Below are positions 17,154-24,958 of a stretch of 42,617 nucleotides of DNA, in pieces (positions within the stretch are counted from its first letter, which is position 1; every line of letters begins with the position of its first letter). Source of the DNA: Methanobacterium sp. UBA410 (GTDB lineage Archaea; Methanobacteriota; Methanobacteria; Methanobacteriales; Methanobacteriaceae); NCBI GenBank assembly GCA_002498385.1, contig DAHH01000002.1:66586-109202 (forward strand), read 5' to 3'. A program made the position numbers and the translations under genes. The notes under the pieces were generated by a model that saw nothing but the letters and a program-made list of their open reading frames with translations, was not told the origin of the DNA and ran no database searches.

Positions 17154-18221
17154 TTGGCACTTGAAATAAAAAAAATATGTATAAACCTTACAAACAATAG
17201 TAAAGCTATGAATCTAAGATGCAGATGTGGGGACGATTGTGTAAAACCTGCAGAGAAAGTTTTAAAAAATATTAATAGGTTTTACACTCCCTGCCAGAGT
17301 TGCAGGGATGTGAAGTTAAACAAGTTCGCCCCACTTAGAAGCCAGGTTAACTTAGAAGACATTGACGCTGATTTTGGAAGCTGCAAATGCGGAAAAAGGC
17401 ACCTTGATGCTGTGATGGCGCACGTCCTGAAGATCATGATTGAAACTGGGCTTAAAACTCCAGAGGCAACGTTGAGGGATGCATGTGTCCCCCTCGTCAC
17501 TCCGGGTTATCCAACGAGATCAGTTCCCTACCTTCCTGAGAATTCTATGGTAGCGCTTGCAGACAGGATGGATAAAAACTGTGCTAAAAGGATAGTTGAA
17601 GATGTTCCGGAGATTAAAGGAGTTTTAAATGGAAATATGCGAAAAACTGTTGGAATCCTGGATTCTAACTCTGATTCACATGTTTACAAGTTGCTTGCAG
17701 GCTGCGACATGCGCTGTGATGTTGTGCAAACTCCCTACGGCGCAATTTGCATCTACAAACATCAGGGAGAGATACATATAGAATTTCCAAAACCTGTATC
17801 CCCAAAGGTCACAGCACTTAAGAGAGTTCTGGATGAATACAACAGTCCAAGAGTTCTTGACTGTACATGCGGGCCTGGAACACTTGGAATAACCTGTTTA
17901 AAGGCGGGAGCTGAAAGTGTTGTTTTCAACGATCTCTGGTACCCTGCAGCAAGAACAGCAACCCTGAACCTGGAAGTCAATGGATTCCCAGTGAAAATCC
18001 CAAAAAACCTGAAGGAACTGGAGGGAACAAGTTGGAGTTCCCCTGAAACACCAGTTGCACTTGGTGACAATTTCGAGGTTTACTCTGCAGATCTCAGGGA
18101 GCTTAAAAGCATTCTGGATGAACAATTTGACATCTGTATCATCGATGCATTTCCAGGTGTGGAAACTGCTGATCTTGAGGATGCAGTGAGGGATATTTGC
18201 AGGGAGATCGTGGTCATTTAG
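17154..18221 (+). CDS. Cys-rich SAM-dependent methyltransferase-like protein
   Basis: A 355-residue protein. The N-terminal third is cysteine-rich (CRCGDDC near 23, CQSC near 48, CKCG near 78), probably binding zinc or an iron-sulfur cluster. The C-terminal half is a class I methyltransferase fold: VLDCTCGPGTLGI (motif I, about 233), NDLWYPAARTATLNLEVNG (motif II, about 257), and a DICIIDAFPG segment near 330 in the position of motif IV. Acidic FNDLW resembles the SAM-ribose-binding site of tRNA methyltransferases such as Trm1. The substrate is unknown. The start is a TTG at 17154, supported by GGTG about 7 nt upstream; the next Met is 18 codons in and lacks a ribosome-binding site. It appears monocistronic. 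Confidence 0.7.
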   Translation: MALEIKKICINLTNNSKAMNLRCRCGDDCVKPAEKVLKNINRFYTPCQSCRDVKLNKFAPLRSQVNLEDIDADFGSCKCGKRHLDAVMAHVLKIMIETGLKTPEATLRDACVPLVTPGYPTRSVPYLPENSMVALADRMDKNCAKRIVEDVPEIKGVLNGNMRKTVGILDSNSDSHVYKLLAGCDMRCDVVQTPYGAICIYKHQGEIHIEFPKPVSPKVTALKRVLDEYNSPRVLDCTCGPGTLGITCLKAGAESVVFNDLWYPAARTATLNLEVNGFPVKIPKNLKELEGTSWSSPETPVALGDNFEVYSADLRELKSILDEQFDICIIDAFPGVETADLEDAVRDICREIVVI

Positions 18222-18265
18222 AATTTTTTATTAAAAAAATCATTTTTCTTTAAAACAATTCCAAT

Positions 18266-18399
18266 TATAGTGAATGACCTAATACTTTAGATTAATTATT
18301 TAGAAAAAAATTTGTTTATATGCTTTAAATTTGTCAAATCTATAATTTGATCAAGTTATCCAAAATTTATAAGTTTAAAAAGTTATGTCATTCACTATA
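18266..18399. mobile_element. 134-bp MITE derived from the IS at 20148-21465
   Basis: Bounded by a perfect 13-bp inverted repeat: TATAGTGAATGAC at 18266-18278 and its reverse complement at 18387-18399. The first 119 bp match the left end of the insertion sequence at 20148-20263 with only a handful of differences; the last 23 bp match its right end at 21443-21465. The two matches overlap on AAAAAGTT, found at both places in the parent. It is therefore an internal-deletion derivative with no coding capacity. AAT flanks both ends, a possible 3-bp target duplication. It lies between two convergent genes, 4 bp from the stop codon of the permease. Confidence 0.9.
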
Positions 18400-18403
18400 A
18401 ATT

Positions 18404-19672
18404 CTAGTGAAGTTTTTTTCTGTAAATGACATGTTCCATTACGAGTACTGCTAAGACTCCCATGACAAATCCGTTGGCAATTATTGGTTTGATAATTGTG
18501 GGGATTTGAGAGGATACACTTGTAGGAAGGAAAGCTACAACAGTGGCGAGAATTATGGGTAACCCTATGATAAATCCATCATCCATGCTTTTGATTGCAT
18601 TACTTTCAATAGCTAAGAGGAGTGCAGCCCCTATTTGTGCGGTCATTATGTAAATTAAAACTGTTCCAATCACCGGTGATGGAATGCTACTTATGAACCC
18701 TATGGCTAAAGGTGAGAATGCTAGTATAATAAGGCCTACTGCAGCGGGTATCATGGTGAACCTTGATGCACATTCTGTGGCTGCTATAATCCCAGGACTC
18801 ATGGAATAATCTACGGGTCCAATAACTCCAATGAAACCTGCAAGAGCATTACCTGCACCTGTTAAAGTTATTCCTTTTTTGACTCTTTTTTCCATTTCAT
18901 CTGCATTCAAGAGGGATCCCACAGCTTGTATTGAGCCCAGATCATTTATTGCGAGGGCTAGGAAACATATCAAGAATGCTATAATAACTCCTGGATAAGG
19001 GATGGATAATGGGGCAATGAAATTACCAGGTATTGCCAGGGCAGACAGACCAGATACTTGAGGTACTGTTTTGAAGATTCCATAGTATGCGAGGCTTCCA
19101 ACTGCCATGATCCAAAGAGGAAGGGTTGATTTCCACAGTCCTTTGAGAAGACCATGGGCTATAAATGCAGCGAAGACCAGTATCAGTGCGAATACAAAGT
19201 TTGAACTTGGTAAAGCAACATCCCCTGCAGTTATAAGATTTAGAATTGTTGGGGAAAGAGTGAACGCTATTAGCATTAATATAACCATCACAACTCTTGG
19301 TGTGAAGAGTTTTTGCACGTATTTGAAGAGTCCACTACCTGCAAGAATTGCAAGAACAAGACCTCCAATTATAAGGGATGTATTAATAGCTCCCATTCCT
19401 TGATCCAGGGTTGCAAGGACACCTATTAAAAGAACAGTTGCAGGTCCAATGACAAGGGGCATTTTATGTCCCCATAGAACCTGTACTAGTATCATAATTC
19501 CGGTCAAGATCAACAATTTCTGTATGTAAAGTATGTAGGATCCTCCTTGAATCGATCCTATAACTGCTCCAATAATAAGTATGGTGGGAATGGTCACAGC
19601 TAACCACTGTAAACCAAATACTAACATTTCTGAACGTGGGGGTTTATCTTCAAGTCCATATTTTAACTGCAT
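18404..19672 (-). CDS. NCS2-family nucleobase (uracil/xanthine-type) permease
   Basis: A 422-residue integral membrane protein with about 12-14 hydrophobic segments, assigned to the nucleobase-cation symporter 2 family. The central loop AINDLGSIQAVGSLLNADEM (about 241-260) and the following GPVDYSMSPGIIAATECASR occupy the positions of the family's substrate-binding motifs, though the usual Glu-containing ETIG-type motif is replaced. Uptake of a purine or pyrimidine is likely; the specific substrate cannot be stated. There is no ribosome-binding site, and a TATA box lies about 20 bp upstream, so the mRNA is probably leaderless. The miniature element at 18266-18399 abuts its 3' end. Confidence 0.82.
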   Translation of the reverse strand: MQLKYGLEDKPPRSEMLVFGLQWLAVTIPTILIIGAVIGSIQGGSYILYIQKLLILTGIMILVQVLWGHKMPLVIGPATVLLIGVLATLDQGMGAINTSLIIGGLVLAILAGSGLFKYVQKLFTPRVVMVILMLIAFTLSPTILNLITAGDVALPSSNFVFALILVFAAFIAHGLLKGLWKSTLPLWIMAVGSLAYYGIFKTVPQVSGLSALAIPGNFIAPLSIPYPGVIIAFLICFLALAINDLGSIQAVGSLLNADEMEKRVKKGITLTGAGNALAGFIGVIGPVDYSMSPGIIAATECASRFTMIPAAVGLIILAFSPLAIGFISSIPSPVIGTVLIYIMTAQIGAALLLAIESNAIKSMDDGFIIGLPIILATVVAFLPTSVSSQIPTIIKPIIANGFVMGVLAVLVMEHVIYRKKLH

Positions 19673-19685
19673 AAAAACACTAGCA

Positions 19686-19697
19686 CATATATAATTT
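19686..19697 (-). promoter_or_regulatory. TATA box of the permease gene
   Basis: On the minus strand this reads AAATTATATATG, centred about 20 bp before the ATG at 19672. With archaeal spacing of about 25 bp the transcript would begin at or within a few bases of the start codon, consistent with the missing ribosome-binding site. Confidence 0.5.
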
Positions 19698-19705
19698 TTT
19701 TTAAT

Positions 19706-19739
19706 ATTTAAACCTTATATTTATTTAAACCTTATATTT
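19706..19739. repeat. 17-bp perfect tandem duplication
   Basis: ATTTAAACCTTATATTT occurs at 19706-19722 and again at 19723-19739 with no spacer. It lies immediately upstream of the permease TATA box on the minus strand, so it may include duplicated promoter-proximal sequence. Confidence 0.95.
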
Positions 19740-20090
19740 TTGCATTTTAGAGAACATATTTTGCATTATAGGAAATATAGCTTATGCGCATAGTTCAAAC
19801 AGCTAAACATTGAGCTGTTATCAATCATCAGGCAAAATAATAATTAAAAGGTTTAACTGTTGTATTATTCTTTCTTTCAGTTGTTATTTAAACATGCCAA
19901 TGGCAAAAATCTTTCTACTTTTATATCTCTTTCTCCATTTCTACCTTTATATCTCTCTTTTATCCATGTTTTCACCAATTATTCATTTTAGAGTCTTTAA
20001 ACTATGATAAATATGTAATTACTTATATATTTAACTCTTTTATTTTCTACTACACCCATATTTTTAATCCTTAATTGTTCTTATTGAGTA

Positions 20091-20146
20091 ATCTTACTCC
20101 CATTTACGTTAGGTTAAAATCTTATTCCCATTTACGTTAGGTTAAA
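20091..20146. repeat. 28-bp tandem duplication beside the IS
   Basis: Two copies of a 28-bp unit (20091-20118 and 20119-20146) containing CCCATTTACGTTAGGTTAAA, with a single C/T difference. The second copy ends one base before the inferred left end of the insertion sequence at 20148. It is too long for an ordinary target-site duplication and both copies lie on the same side. Confidence 0.95.
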
Positions 20147-20147
20147 A

Positions 20148-21465
20148 TATAATGAATGACCTAGGACTTTAGATTAATTATTTATAAAAAATTTGTTTAC
20201 ATGCTTTAAATTTGTCAAATCTATAATTTGATCAAGTTATCCAAAATTTATAAGTTTAAAAAGTTTAGGGTCTTGGTTTTTTTAGGTTTCGGAGAGCTTT
20301 TGCAGGGCTGTTTTTGTGTTGTGGCCCGTTGTTGTGATGAGTTCTGCTAGGAATGCAGTTAGTATGATGGTTCTTTTGGCTGATTCAGGCGTATATTTAT
20401 GTAATTTTTTTAGGCTCAGTCCTGATTTGCATAATTTGAAAAAGTCTTCGATTTTTCCACGTATGGGTTTGTATCGTTTCCATTTTTATATTTTCTGGAT
20501 TAATACCTTTTTTAGTGTATTGTATGGTTTTTTAGACTTTTTTTCGGTCTTTTTATCTTTAAATACTTGTAAGGGGCAGGTTAATTTGTCGTCTAGTTTT
20601 TGTATTTTGAAGTTTTCTTTGGGAAAAATTAAAGGAACGATTTTATACTTGGAAATACTGATTTGGTAGTTTTGGTACTTGTAATATCCTCTGTGGAATA
20701 AGATTATGTCTCCTTTTCGGATTATTCGTCTTTTTTTTCAGGTTTTCCATTATCTCATGGAATATCCTGGAATCATGCGGTGTTCCAGCATGTATTATAA
20801 TAGCAACAGGCATTGCAGATTTGTGTTCTATGACTATTATGGCTCTAAAGCCAATATAAAATCCATAGGAGGATGAATAACTCCATTTCAGATCCTGTTT
20901 TTCTAGGTGTTCTTTTGAACGATGTTTGCGTTATATATTGTAATCTAAGTCCACAGGCGTGGCATCAACAATAAATGTCCGTTTTCCACGCCTTTTAAGA
21001 GGTTTAGTTTGTATTAATATATTATTTACCATTTTAATGTACGTATCAGACTTAAATCGTGCCAAAAATTCTGAAACCTGAACCGCATTTGGAACTTCAT
21101 TGGTTTTGAAGAATTTTTGCAACTTTTTATCCCTTTTTAGCTTGGAAACAACAAATTTTATGGCGATATTAAAGAAAATAGCAGTGAAAACCGATAATTT
21201 TAAATATTTTACTTAACAAGATATAGTTTGGGTCTTCTTTACTGTAATTTAAGTGGTGCTCCATTTTTATCGCCAAATAAAACTATTTAAGTATTAATAC
21301 TTAAATTTAATGATTTAGAAGCCCACTCATTCTCATAAAACAAAAACAAAAAAGTATTTTTAAAAACAGAATAGTAATGGTCCATAAAATGTGCCAAATT
21401 AGAAAAAAATTCTTTTTTCAACAAAAAAAATCCAAAACCCTGAAAAAGTTATGTCATTCACTATA
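20148..21465 (-). mobile_element. Inactive IS4-like insertion sequence, 1318 bp
   Basis: Terminal inverted repeats TATAATGAATGAC (20148-20160) and, on the other strand, TATAGTGAATGAC (21453-21465), one mismatch in 13. The element holds one transposase gene, on the minus strand, with a left non-coding end of about 130 bp and a right one of about 200 bp. The transposase is inactivated (see the pseudogene entry). Its ends also define the 134-bp miniature element at 18266. The family is inferred from the DDE motifs and length; exact target duplication is not evident. Confidence 0.87.
20282..21264 (-). pseudogene. Inactivated DDE (IS4-type) transposase
   Basis: The reconstructed product of about 325 residues runs from MEHHLNYSKEDPNYILL through KFFKTNEVPNAVQVSEFLAR and FIVDATPVDLDYN (first catalytic Asp), then GFYIGFRAIIVIEHKS, HAGTPHDSRIFHEIM, GDIILFHRGYYKY, and YKPIRGKIEDFFKLCKSGL (catalytic Glu), ending TALQKLSET. 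Lesions: a frameshift near 21195, an in-frame TAA at 20931-20933, a frameshift at a run of eight A near 20735, and a His where the family has the second catalytic Asp (DRGYY is FHRGYY here). The protein cannot transpose the element; any movement would need a transposase in trans. Confidence 0.85.
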
Positions 21466-21574
21466 AATCTTTTTTATACCTAAACTTTATAAAAAAAATT
21501 GAATTAATTTCATTCATTTTAAATTACATTCATTCATTAGTTTTTTTAAGTTATTTTTTCAAGTTCCAAGGATT

Positions 21575-22840
21575 TTAACCCATTCCCATATAAATGATGA
21601 TTGCAGGGACTATTAAAACCCCCATTAAGTTTGATTTGTTGACACCAAGGTAATGGGGAAGCAGTCCCAGTGCAACTGCAGTAACATAGACCATGAGTAT
21701 GAAAGGTGCGTTGGAATGTTCCATAACTGCAAAAAGAACTACAATGAAGGTCATCAGTATGATCACAGCCCACGAAAGTCTTGCATAGTCTATGCGTTCT
21801 ATGGATTCTGCTGCAAGATCTCCGCACTTAAGGCATAGGATCAGGGAGAGGGAGACTGCAATGAGGGATGCGAATATGAAGAGCAGAAGATGGTTGAAGT
21901 CGAATACCTGGATGAGCTTGTCTATGTAAACTGCAATACCGCTTCTTGGGTTTCCAATGAGGTAAATGGCTATGAGTGAGAAGAGTGCATCTGAAACATT
22001 GACCCCGCTCATTGCAACGAGAAATCCCTCCCTGTTTTCACCTGAATCTCCTCCCCCACTGAGCTCTTGGGCCAGTATGCTTCCCTGAGCCGGTCCCATT
22101 CCAGGTAAAAATCCCAGGATGGTTCCTGCAATTCCTCCTGCAAAAACTCCCCTGAGAACCGTTCCATTGAACTGGAAGTTGTGGAAGCTGTTCTGGTTTG
22201 GAACAACCGAACTCTGGGACATGCTGTAGAGGAGGGTGCTCACACCGAAAAGTCCCGTGAACATACAGAGAAGCGAGACGTTTGATGATACTGGTGTGCT
22301 GAACATCACCCATCCCATGACACCCGAGAGCAAAAAGAGGAGCACAGCCCATAAGAGTGATATCAAGTCACTGTTGAGGCGTATAAACATGTAGATCACA
22401 ACCCCTGAAAGGATGATCCAGATGTAGGGCTTGAGCCATGTGTAGACTGGAGGCAGTATCACCATGAAGAGGGGCAGGAGCAGGATGGTGACAAGGATGG
22501 ATCCGAATCCTCCAACTGCAACGAGTCTTATTGCTTCTTTACCTTTTCCATGGAGCAGGAAATAATGTCCCGGCATGATTGACATCACTGTTCCCTCATC
22601 AGGCACTCCAAGGAACATGGAGGGGATGAACTCAAGGAGGGCGTGGGATATGGACATTGAAAGTAGAAACACTGCAAGAACCTCCGGGGACATGAAGGTT
22701 AAAAGGAATGCAGAGGACGTGAAGAGAAATGCTCCAACTGTGTTTACATGGATTCCAGGGATTAAACCTGTGATTGTTCCGCAAAGCACTCCTAAAAGAC
22801 ATACAAGGATAAGTTCCCACAATTTTAACACCAAAATCAT
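21575..22840 (-). CDS. TctA-family (DUF112) membrane protein
   Basis: A 421-residue polytopic protein with about ten hydrophobic segments. Two similar glycine/proline loops mark the TctA inverted repeat: GTITGLIPGIHVNTVG (about residue 21) and GTILGFLPGMGPAQGS (about 240). Bacterial TctA works with a periplasmic TctC and small TctB; neither is nearby, as is usual for stand-alone archaeal members, so the substrate is unknown (a carboxylate is a guess). The gene has no clear ribosome-binding site; a TATA-like ATTATACATAATAC lies about 70 bp upstream. Monocistronic. Confidence 0.8.
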   Translation of the reverse strand: MILVLKLWELILVCLLGVLCGTITGLIPGIHVNTVGAFLFTSSAFLLTFMSPEVLAVFLLSMSISHALLEFIPSMFLGVPDEGTVMSIMPGHYFLLHGKGKEAIRLVAVGGFGSILVTILLLPLFMVILPPVYTWLKPYIWIILSGVVIYMFIRLNSDLISLLWAVLLFLLSGVMGWVMFSTPVSSNVSLLCMFTGLFGVSTLLYSMSQSSVVPNQNSFHNFQFNGTVLRGVFAGGIAGTILGFLPGMGPAQGSILAQELSGGGDSGENREGFLVAMSGVNVSDALFSLIAIYLIGNPRSGIAVYIDKLIQVFDFNHLLLFIFASLIAVSLSLILCLKCGDLAAESIERIDYARLSWAVIILMTFIVVLFAVMEHSNAPFILMVYVTAVALGLLPHYLGVNKSNLMGVLIVPAIIIYMGMG

Positions 22841-23167
22841 TTCTACAAGAGTCCAGCTTGAAGTTTTGAATCATGCTGGAGAAAAGGTATTAATTATTCA
22901 CTTAATTAGTATTATGTATAATATTAATATTTAAAATAGTATTATTTATTTGTGGTGCAGAAGTGGGGTTTTACCAAAAATTGATTTTTAGGATTGATGT
23001 GATTTGATGTTAAAATAAGTTTTAATTAAAATAAGTTTAAAAACTAGTTTTTAAATTTAAATATCGAGAAAGGGTGGATTCTATGTTAAAATTAATGTTA
23101 AAAATCGTTTATATCTTCAAAAAAAAAGTTTTGTTGTGGATATTCACATGAACATCCCTCAAAAGTT
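22841..23167. other. Intergenic region, minus-strand promoter
   Basis: AT-rich DNA between the TctA-family start and the EF-1 beta stop, both on the minus strand. It should contain the TctA promoter (AT-only stretch near 22910-22935) and the end of the EF-1 beta transcript. A run of A at 23119-23127 (T on the transcribed minus strand) may terminate that transcript. No gene is seen. Confidence 0.5.
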
Positions 23168-23437
23168 TTACATCAACCTTCTTACATCAACAACTTCTAT
23201 GCTTGCTATACTCTGGAGCTTGGAAAAGTTTTCCTCAACTTGTTCTGTACCGCCTTCTTCATCTTCCACTACAACCATTACGTTGAGGGCCACAAGACCG
23301 AAAGCTATTGGTTCTTCCTCAATCTTGTGAAGTTCGGTGTTTTCTGGTATTGATTTTCCAATCTCTGCTTTGATACTTTCCAGATCAACGTCAGGACTTT
23401 CAGGCATTAATTTTATTGTTGCTACAACTTTCCCCAT
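23168..23437 (-). CDS. ef1b: Translation elongation factor aEF-1 beta
   Basis: An 89-residue protein of the archaeal EF-1 beta family, the guanine nucleotide exchange factor for EF-1 alpha on the ribosome cycle. It starts GKVVATIKLMPESPDVDLES and keeps the family pattern EEEPIAFGLVALNVMVVVED and the C-terminal EVVDVRRL. The frame extends upstream to 23470, but GGAGGA lies 7 nt before the ATG at 23437 and the family begins there. It is 42 bp after the zinc-ribbon gene, in the same orientation; the pairing of these two genes is common in archaea. Confidence 0.94.
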   Translation of the reverse strand: MGKVVATIKLMPESPDVDLESIKAEIGKSIPENTELHKIEEEPIAFGLVALNVMVVVEDEEGGTEQVEENFSKLQSIASIEVVDVRRLM

Positions 23438-23479
23438 CTTAAATTCCTCCGATAAAAATGAAATATGCAAAGTATTAAT

Positions 23480-23641
23480 TTATGGGCCTTTAAAACCGCA
23501 CTCACATTTATAAAGATGGCCGAAGGTTCTGCATTTCTGGCATCTGTATATTATCCTGTCGCATTCAGGACAGACAAATTTCACGTAATTTTCCACAGGG
23601 GATATCTCCTGTTTACAGGATGTGCATTCTATTTTTTCCAT
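23480..23641 (-). CDS. Small zinc-ribbon protein (53 residues)
   Basis: A 53-residue protein built from two zinc-binding units: CTSC at 6-9 with CPEC at 24-27, then CQKC at 34-37 with CEC at 46-48, and the conserved tyrosine/arginine stretch IIYRCQKC between. It belongs to the archaeal Zn-ribbon family usually located next to EF-1 beta and thought to bind RNA or assist translation. Its ATG directly follows the TGA of the mfnE-like gene with no intervening base, and the ribosome-binding site GGAGAT is formed by the last codons of that gene, so translation is coupled. Function beyond zinc binding is inferred. Confidence 0.9.
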   Translation of the reverse strand: MEKIECTSCKQEISPVENYVKFVCPECDRIIYRCQKCRTFGHLYKCECGFKGP

Positions 23642-24286
23642 TCAATCTCCTCCAATAAGTGTATACTTAGAATTTTTACCTTTAATAACAGCCAAAACCC
23701 TTTCAGGGTATCTGCCGTTTACAACGTAACAAGTTGATTTGTACTGGAGCAAAAGCTCCCCTAAAGTTTCGTCCACCGATGTTTCACCAAAATTCAGTAG
23801 TTTTTTTGCACTTATATTTTTTATAAGTTTTGCATCATCTTGTGGTGGGTAACTTGTGTATATACCATCTACATCTGTTGCTATTAAAAGTTTGGCTTTT
23901 AGAAGTTGTGATACGTAGCATGCTATGGAATCTGAAGTCACGCTCCATGAATGTTTAAGGGGATCCAGAAACTCCATAAGCCTGGAAGGCAGTAAAACTG
24001 GGAGTTTACCATTTTTTACAGCTTTTTTAGCATCTAAAATGGAATAAACAGCCAAAGCATCCGGAACTTTGTCTGCAAGGAGCATTCCAAGGATGTCCAT
24101 ACAGAGTATGGCAGTCATGTGATTTGCAGTATCAGAAAATCTCATTCTTGCATCATAATTTCTTAATCTGTTTGCAAGAGCCCCTCCACCGCATACAACA
24201 AGAGTACTGCTGCCAACAAGTTGCCTGCAAAGTTTTATGGCATCTTCTGGGAAGAGGCTTCCCCCAACCTTCACAACCCATTCCAT
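23642..24286 (-). CDS. mfnE: MfnE-like amino-acid-kinase family protein (methanofuran biosynthesis)
   Basis: A 214-residue member of the amino acid kinase fold: the N-terminal WVVKVGGSLF phosphate-binding motif, VVCGGGALANRLR (about residue 30), and the nucleotide-binding LLIATDVDGIYTSYP (about 135). Size and sequence fit MfnE, which phosphorylates 5-(aminomethyl)-3-furanmethanol phosphate in methanofuran synthesis; uridylate or isopentenyl-phosphate kinases share the fold but are longer or differ in motifs. GGCGAT precedes the ATG. It lies 75 bp after pth2 and runs directly into the zinc-ribbon gene, making a cluster pth2-mfnE-Zn ribbon-EF-1 beta. Confidence 0.78.
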   Translation of the reverse strand: MEWVVKVGGSLFPEDAIKLCRQLVGSSTLVVCGGGALANRLRNYDARMRFSDTANHMTAILCMDILGMLLADKVPDALAVYSILDAKKAVKNGKLPVLLPSRLMEFLDPLKHSWSVTSDSIACYVSQLLKAKLLIATDVDGIYTSYPPQDDAKLIKNISAKKLLNFGETSVDETLGELLLQYKSTCYVVNGRYPERVLAVIKGKNSKYTLIGGD

Positions 24287-24361
24287 GAAATCGCCTGGAT
24301 CTTGTTCAGTTAGACCTGTAGTTCAAGAATTAATTTTTTTCAATTTTTTAGGTTAAGGCTT

Positions 24362-24703
24362 TTATTTAAGGAGTTTCAAGTCCTGTGTTATTTTATCTAC
24401 CTTCTCATCTTCATCAGGACCTATTCCAAGGCAGGTTACGGTTGATTTTGGGATTTCTGTATGCCCAGCATCTGTTACAAGATAATTTGGAAGTTCCGCA
24501 CTTTTAACGAGCTCATGGATTTCAAAAAGCTCCCTCAACGTGTTGACCTTTACAACAACCTTTTTTCCACCTTCAAGTTCCCATTTCATTATAGAATTTT
24601 TATCGGCTCGTTTGTATGCACCTAAACTGGCATGGCAAGCTTGAGCAGCAATTTTTCCTCGGCTCATCTTGAGATCAGCCCGCATAACTATGACTTGTTT
24701 CAT
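24362..24703 (-). CDS. pth2: Peptidyl-tRNA hydrolase, archaeal type (Pth2)
   Basis: A 113-residue Pth2 enzyme that cleaves peptidyl-tRNA released from stalled ribosomes and recycles the tRNA. Family signatures are KQVIVMRADLKMSRGKIAAQ at the N-terminus (with the catalytic-site Lys/Arg region), CHASLGAY, and AGHTEIPKSTVTCLGIGP near the C-terminus. Full length, cytoplasmic. GGTGT lies close before the ATG. It is first in a minus-strand translation/cofactor cluster. Confidence 0.95.
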   Translation of the reverse strand: MKQVIVMRADLKMSRGKIAAQACHASLGAYKRADKNSIMKWELEGGKKVVVKVNTLRELFEIHELVKSAELPNYLVTDAGHTEIPKSTVTCLGIGPDEDEKVDKITQDLKLLK

Positions 24704-24819
24704 TTTTACACCGTTAGATCAAAATTAGAATTTTGCTTAAAAAATTAAATCTATTGTTTTAATTAAATATTCTAATTAAAATTATTGTTCAATTAAAGTT
24801 ATTAACTATGGATTTTCCA

Positions 24820-24860
24820 ATTTTCAGTTGATGATATGAAATTTTCAGTTGATGATATGA
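24820..24860. repeat. 21-bp-period tandem duplication
   Basis: ATTTTCAGTTGATGATATGA occurs at 24820-24839 and 24841-24860, one A between. It lies between the YcaO stop and the Pth2 start on the minus strand, in the probable Pth2 promoter region about 120 bp from its ATG. Confidence 0.95.
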
Positions 24861-24958
24861 ATTATTGGAAGACATGATATTAAAGATATGAACTAGTTAT
24901 GATCATCAAAAGATAAGGATCTGGCTTTAAAGGTAAAAAAATCAGATCAAACGATTTC

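Larger units (their letters stand above)
19673..20147. other. Intergenic region upstream of the permease
   Basis: Non-coding DNA containing the permease TATA box (19686-19697), a perfect 17-bp tandem duplication at 19706-19739 and a 28-bp tandem duplication at 20091-20146 that ends exactly where the insertion sequence begins. Short open frames here have no ribosome-binding site or recognisable product. Confidence 0.6.

Noticed and set aside
19810..20007. 65-codon frame on the plus strand
   Set aside because: Hydrophobic low-complexity translation of T-rich DNA, no ribosome-binding site, no family seen.
20091..20146. 28-bp duplication as the target-site duplication of the IS
   Set aside because: Both copies lie on the left side of the element and nothing similar is found after its right end.
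20316..20669. Open frame of 117 codons on the plus strand
   Set aside because: It runs antisense to the C-terminal part of the transposase and lacks a ribosome-binding site.
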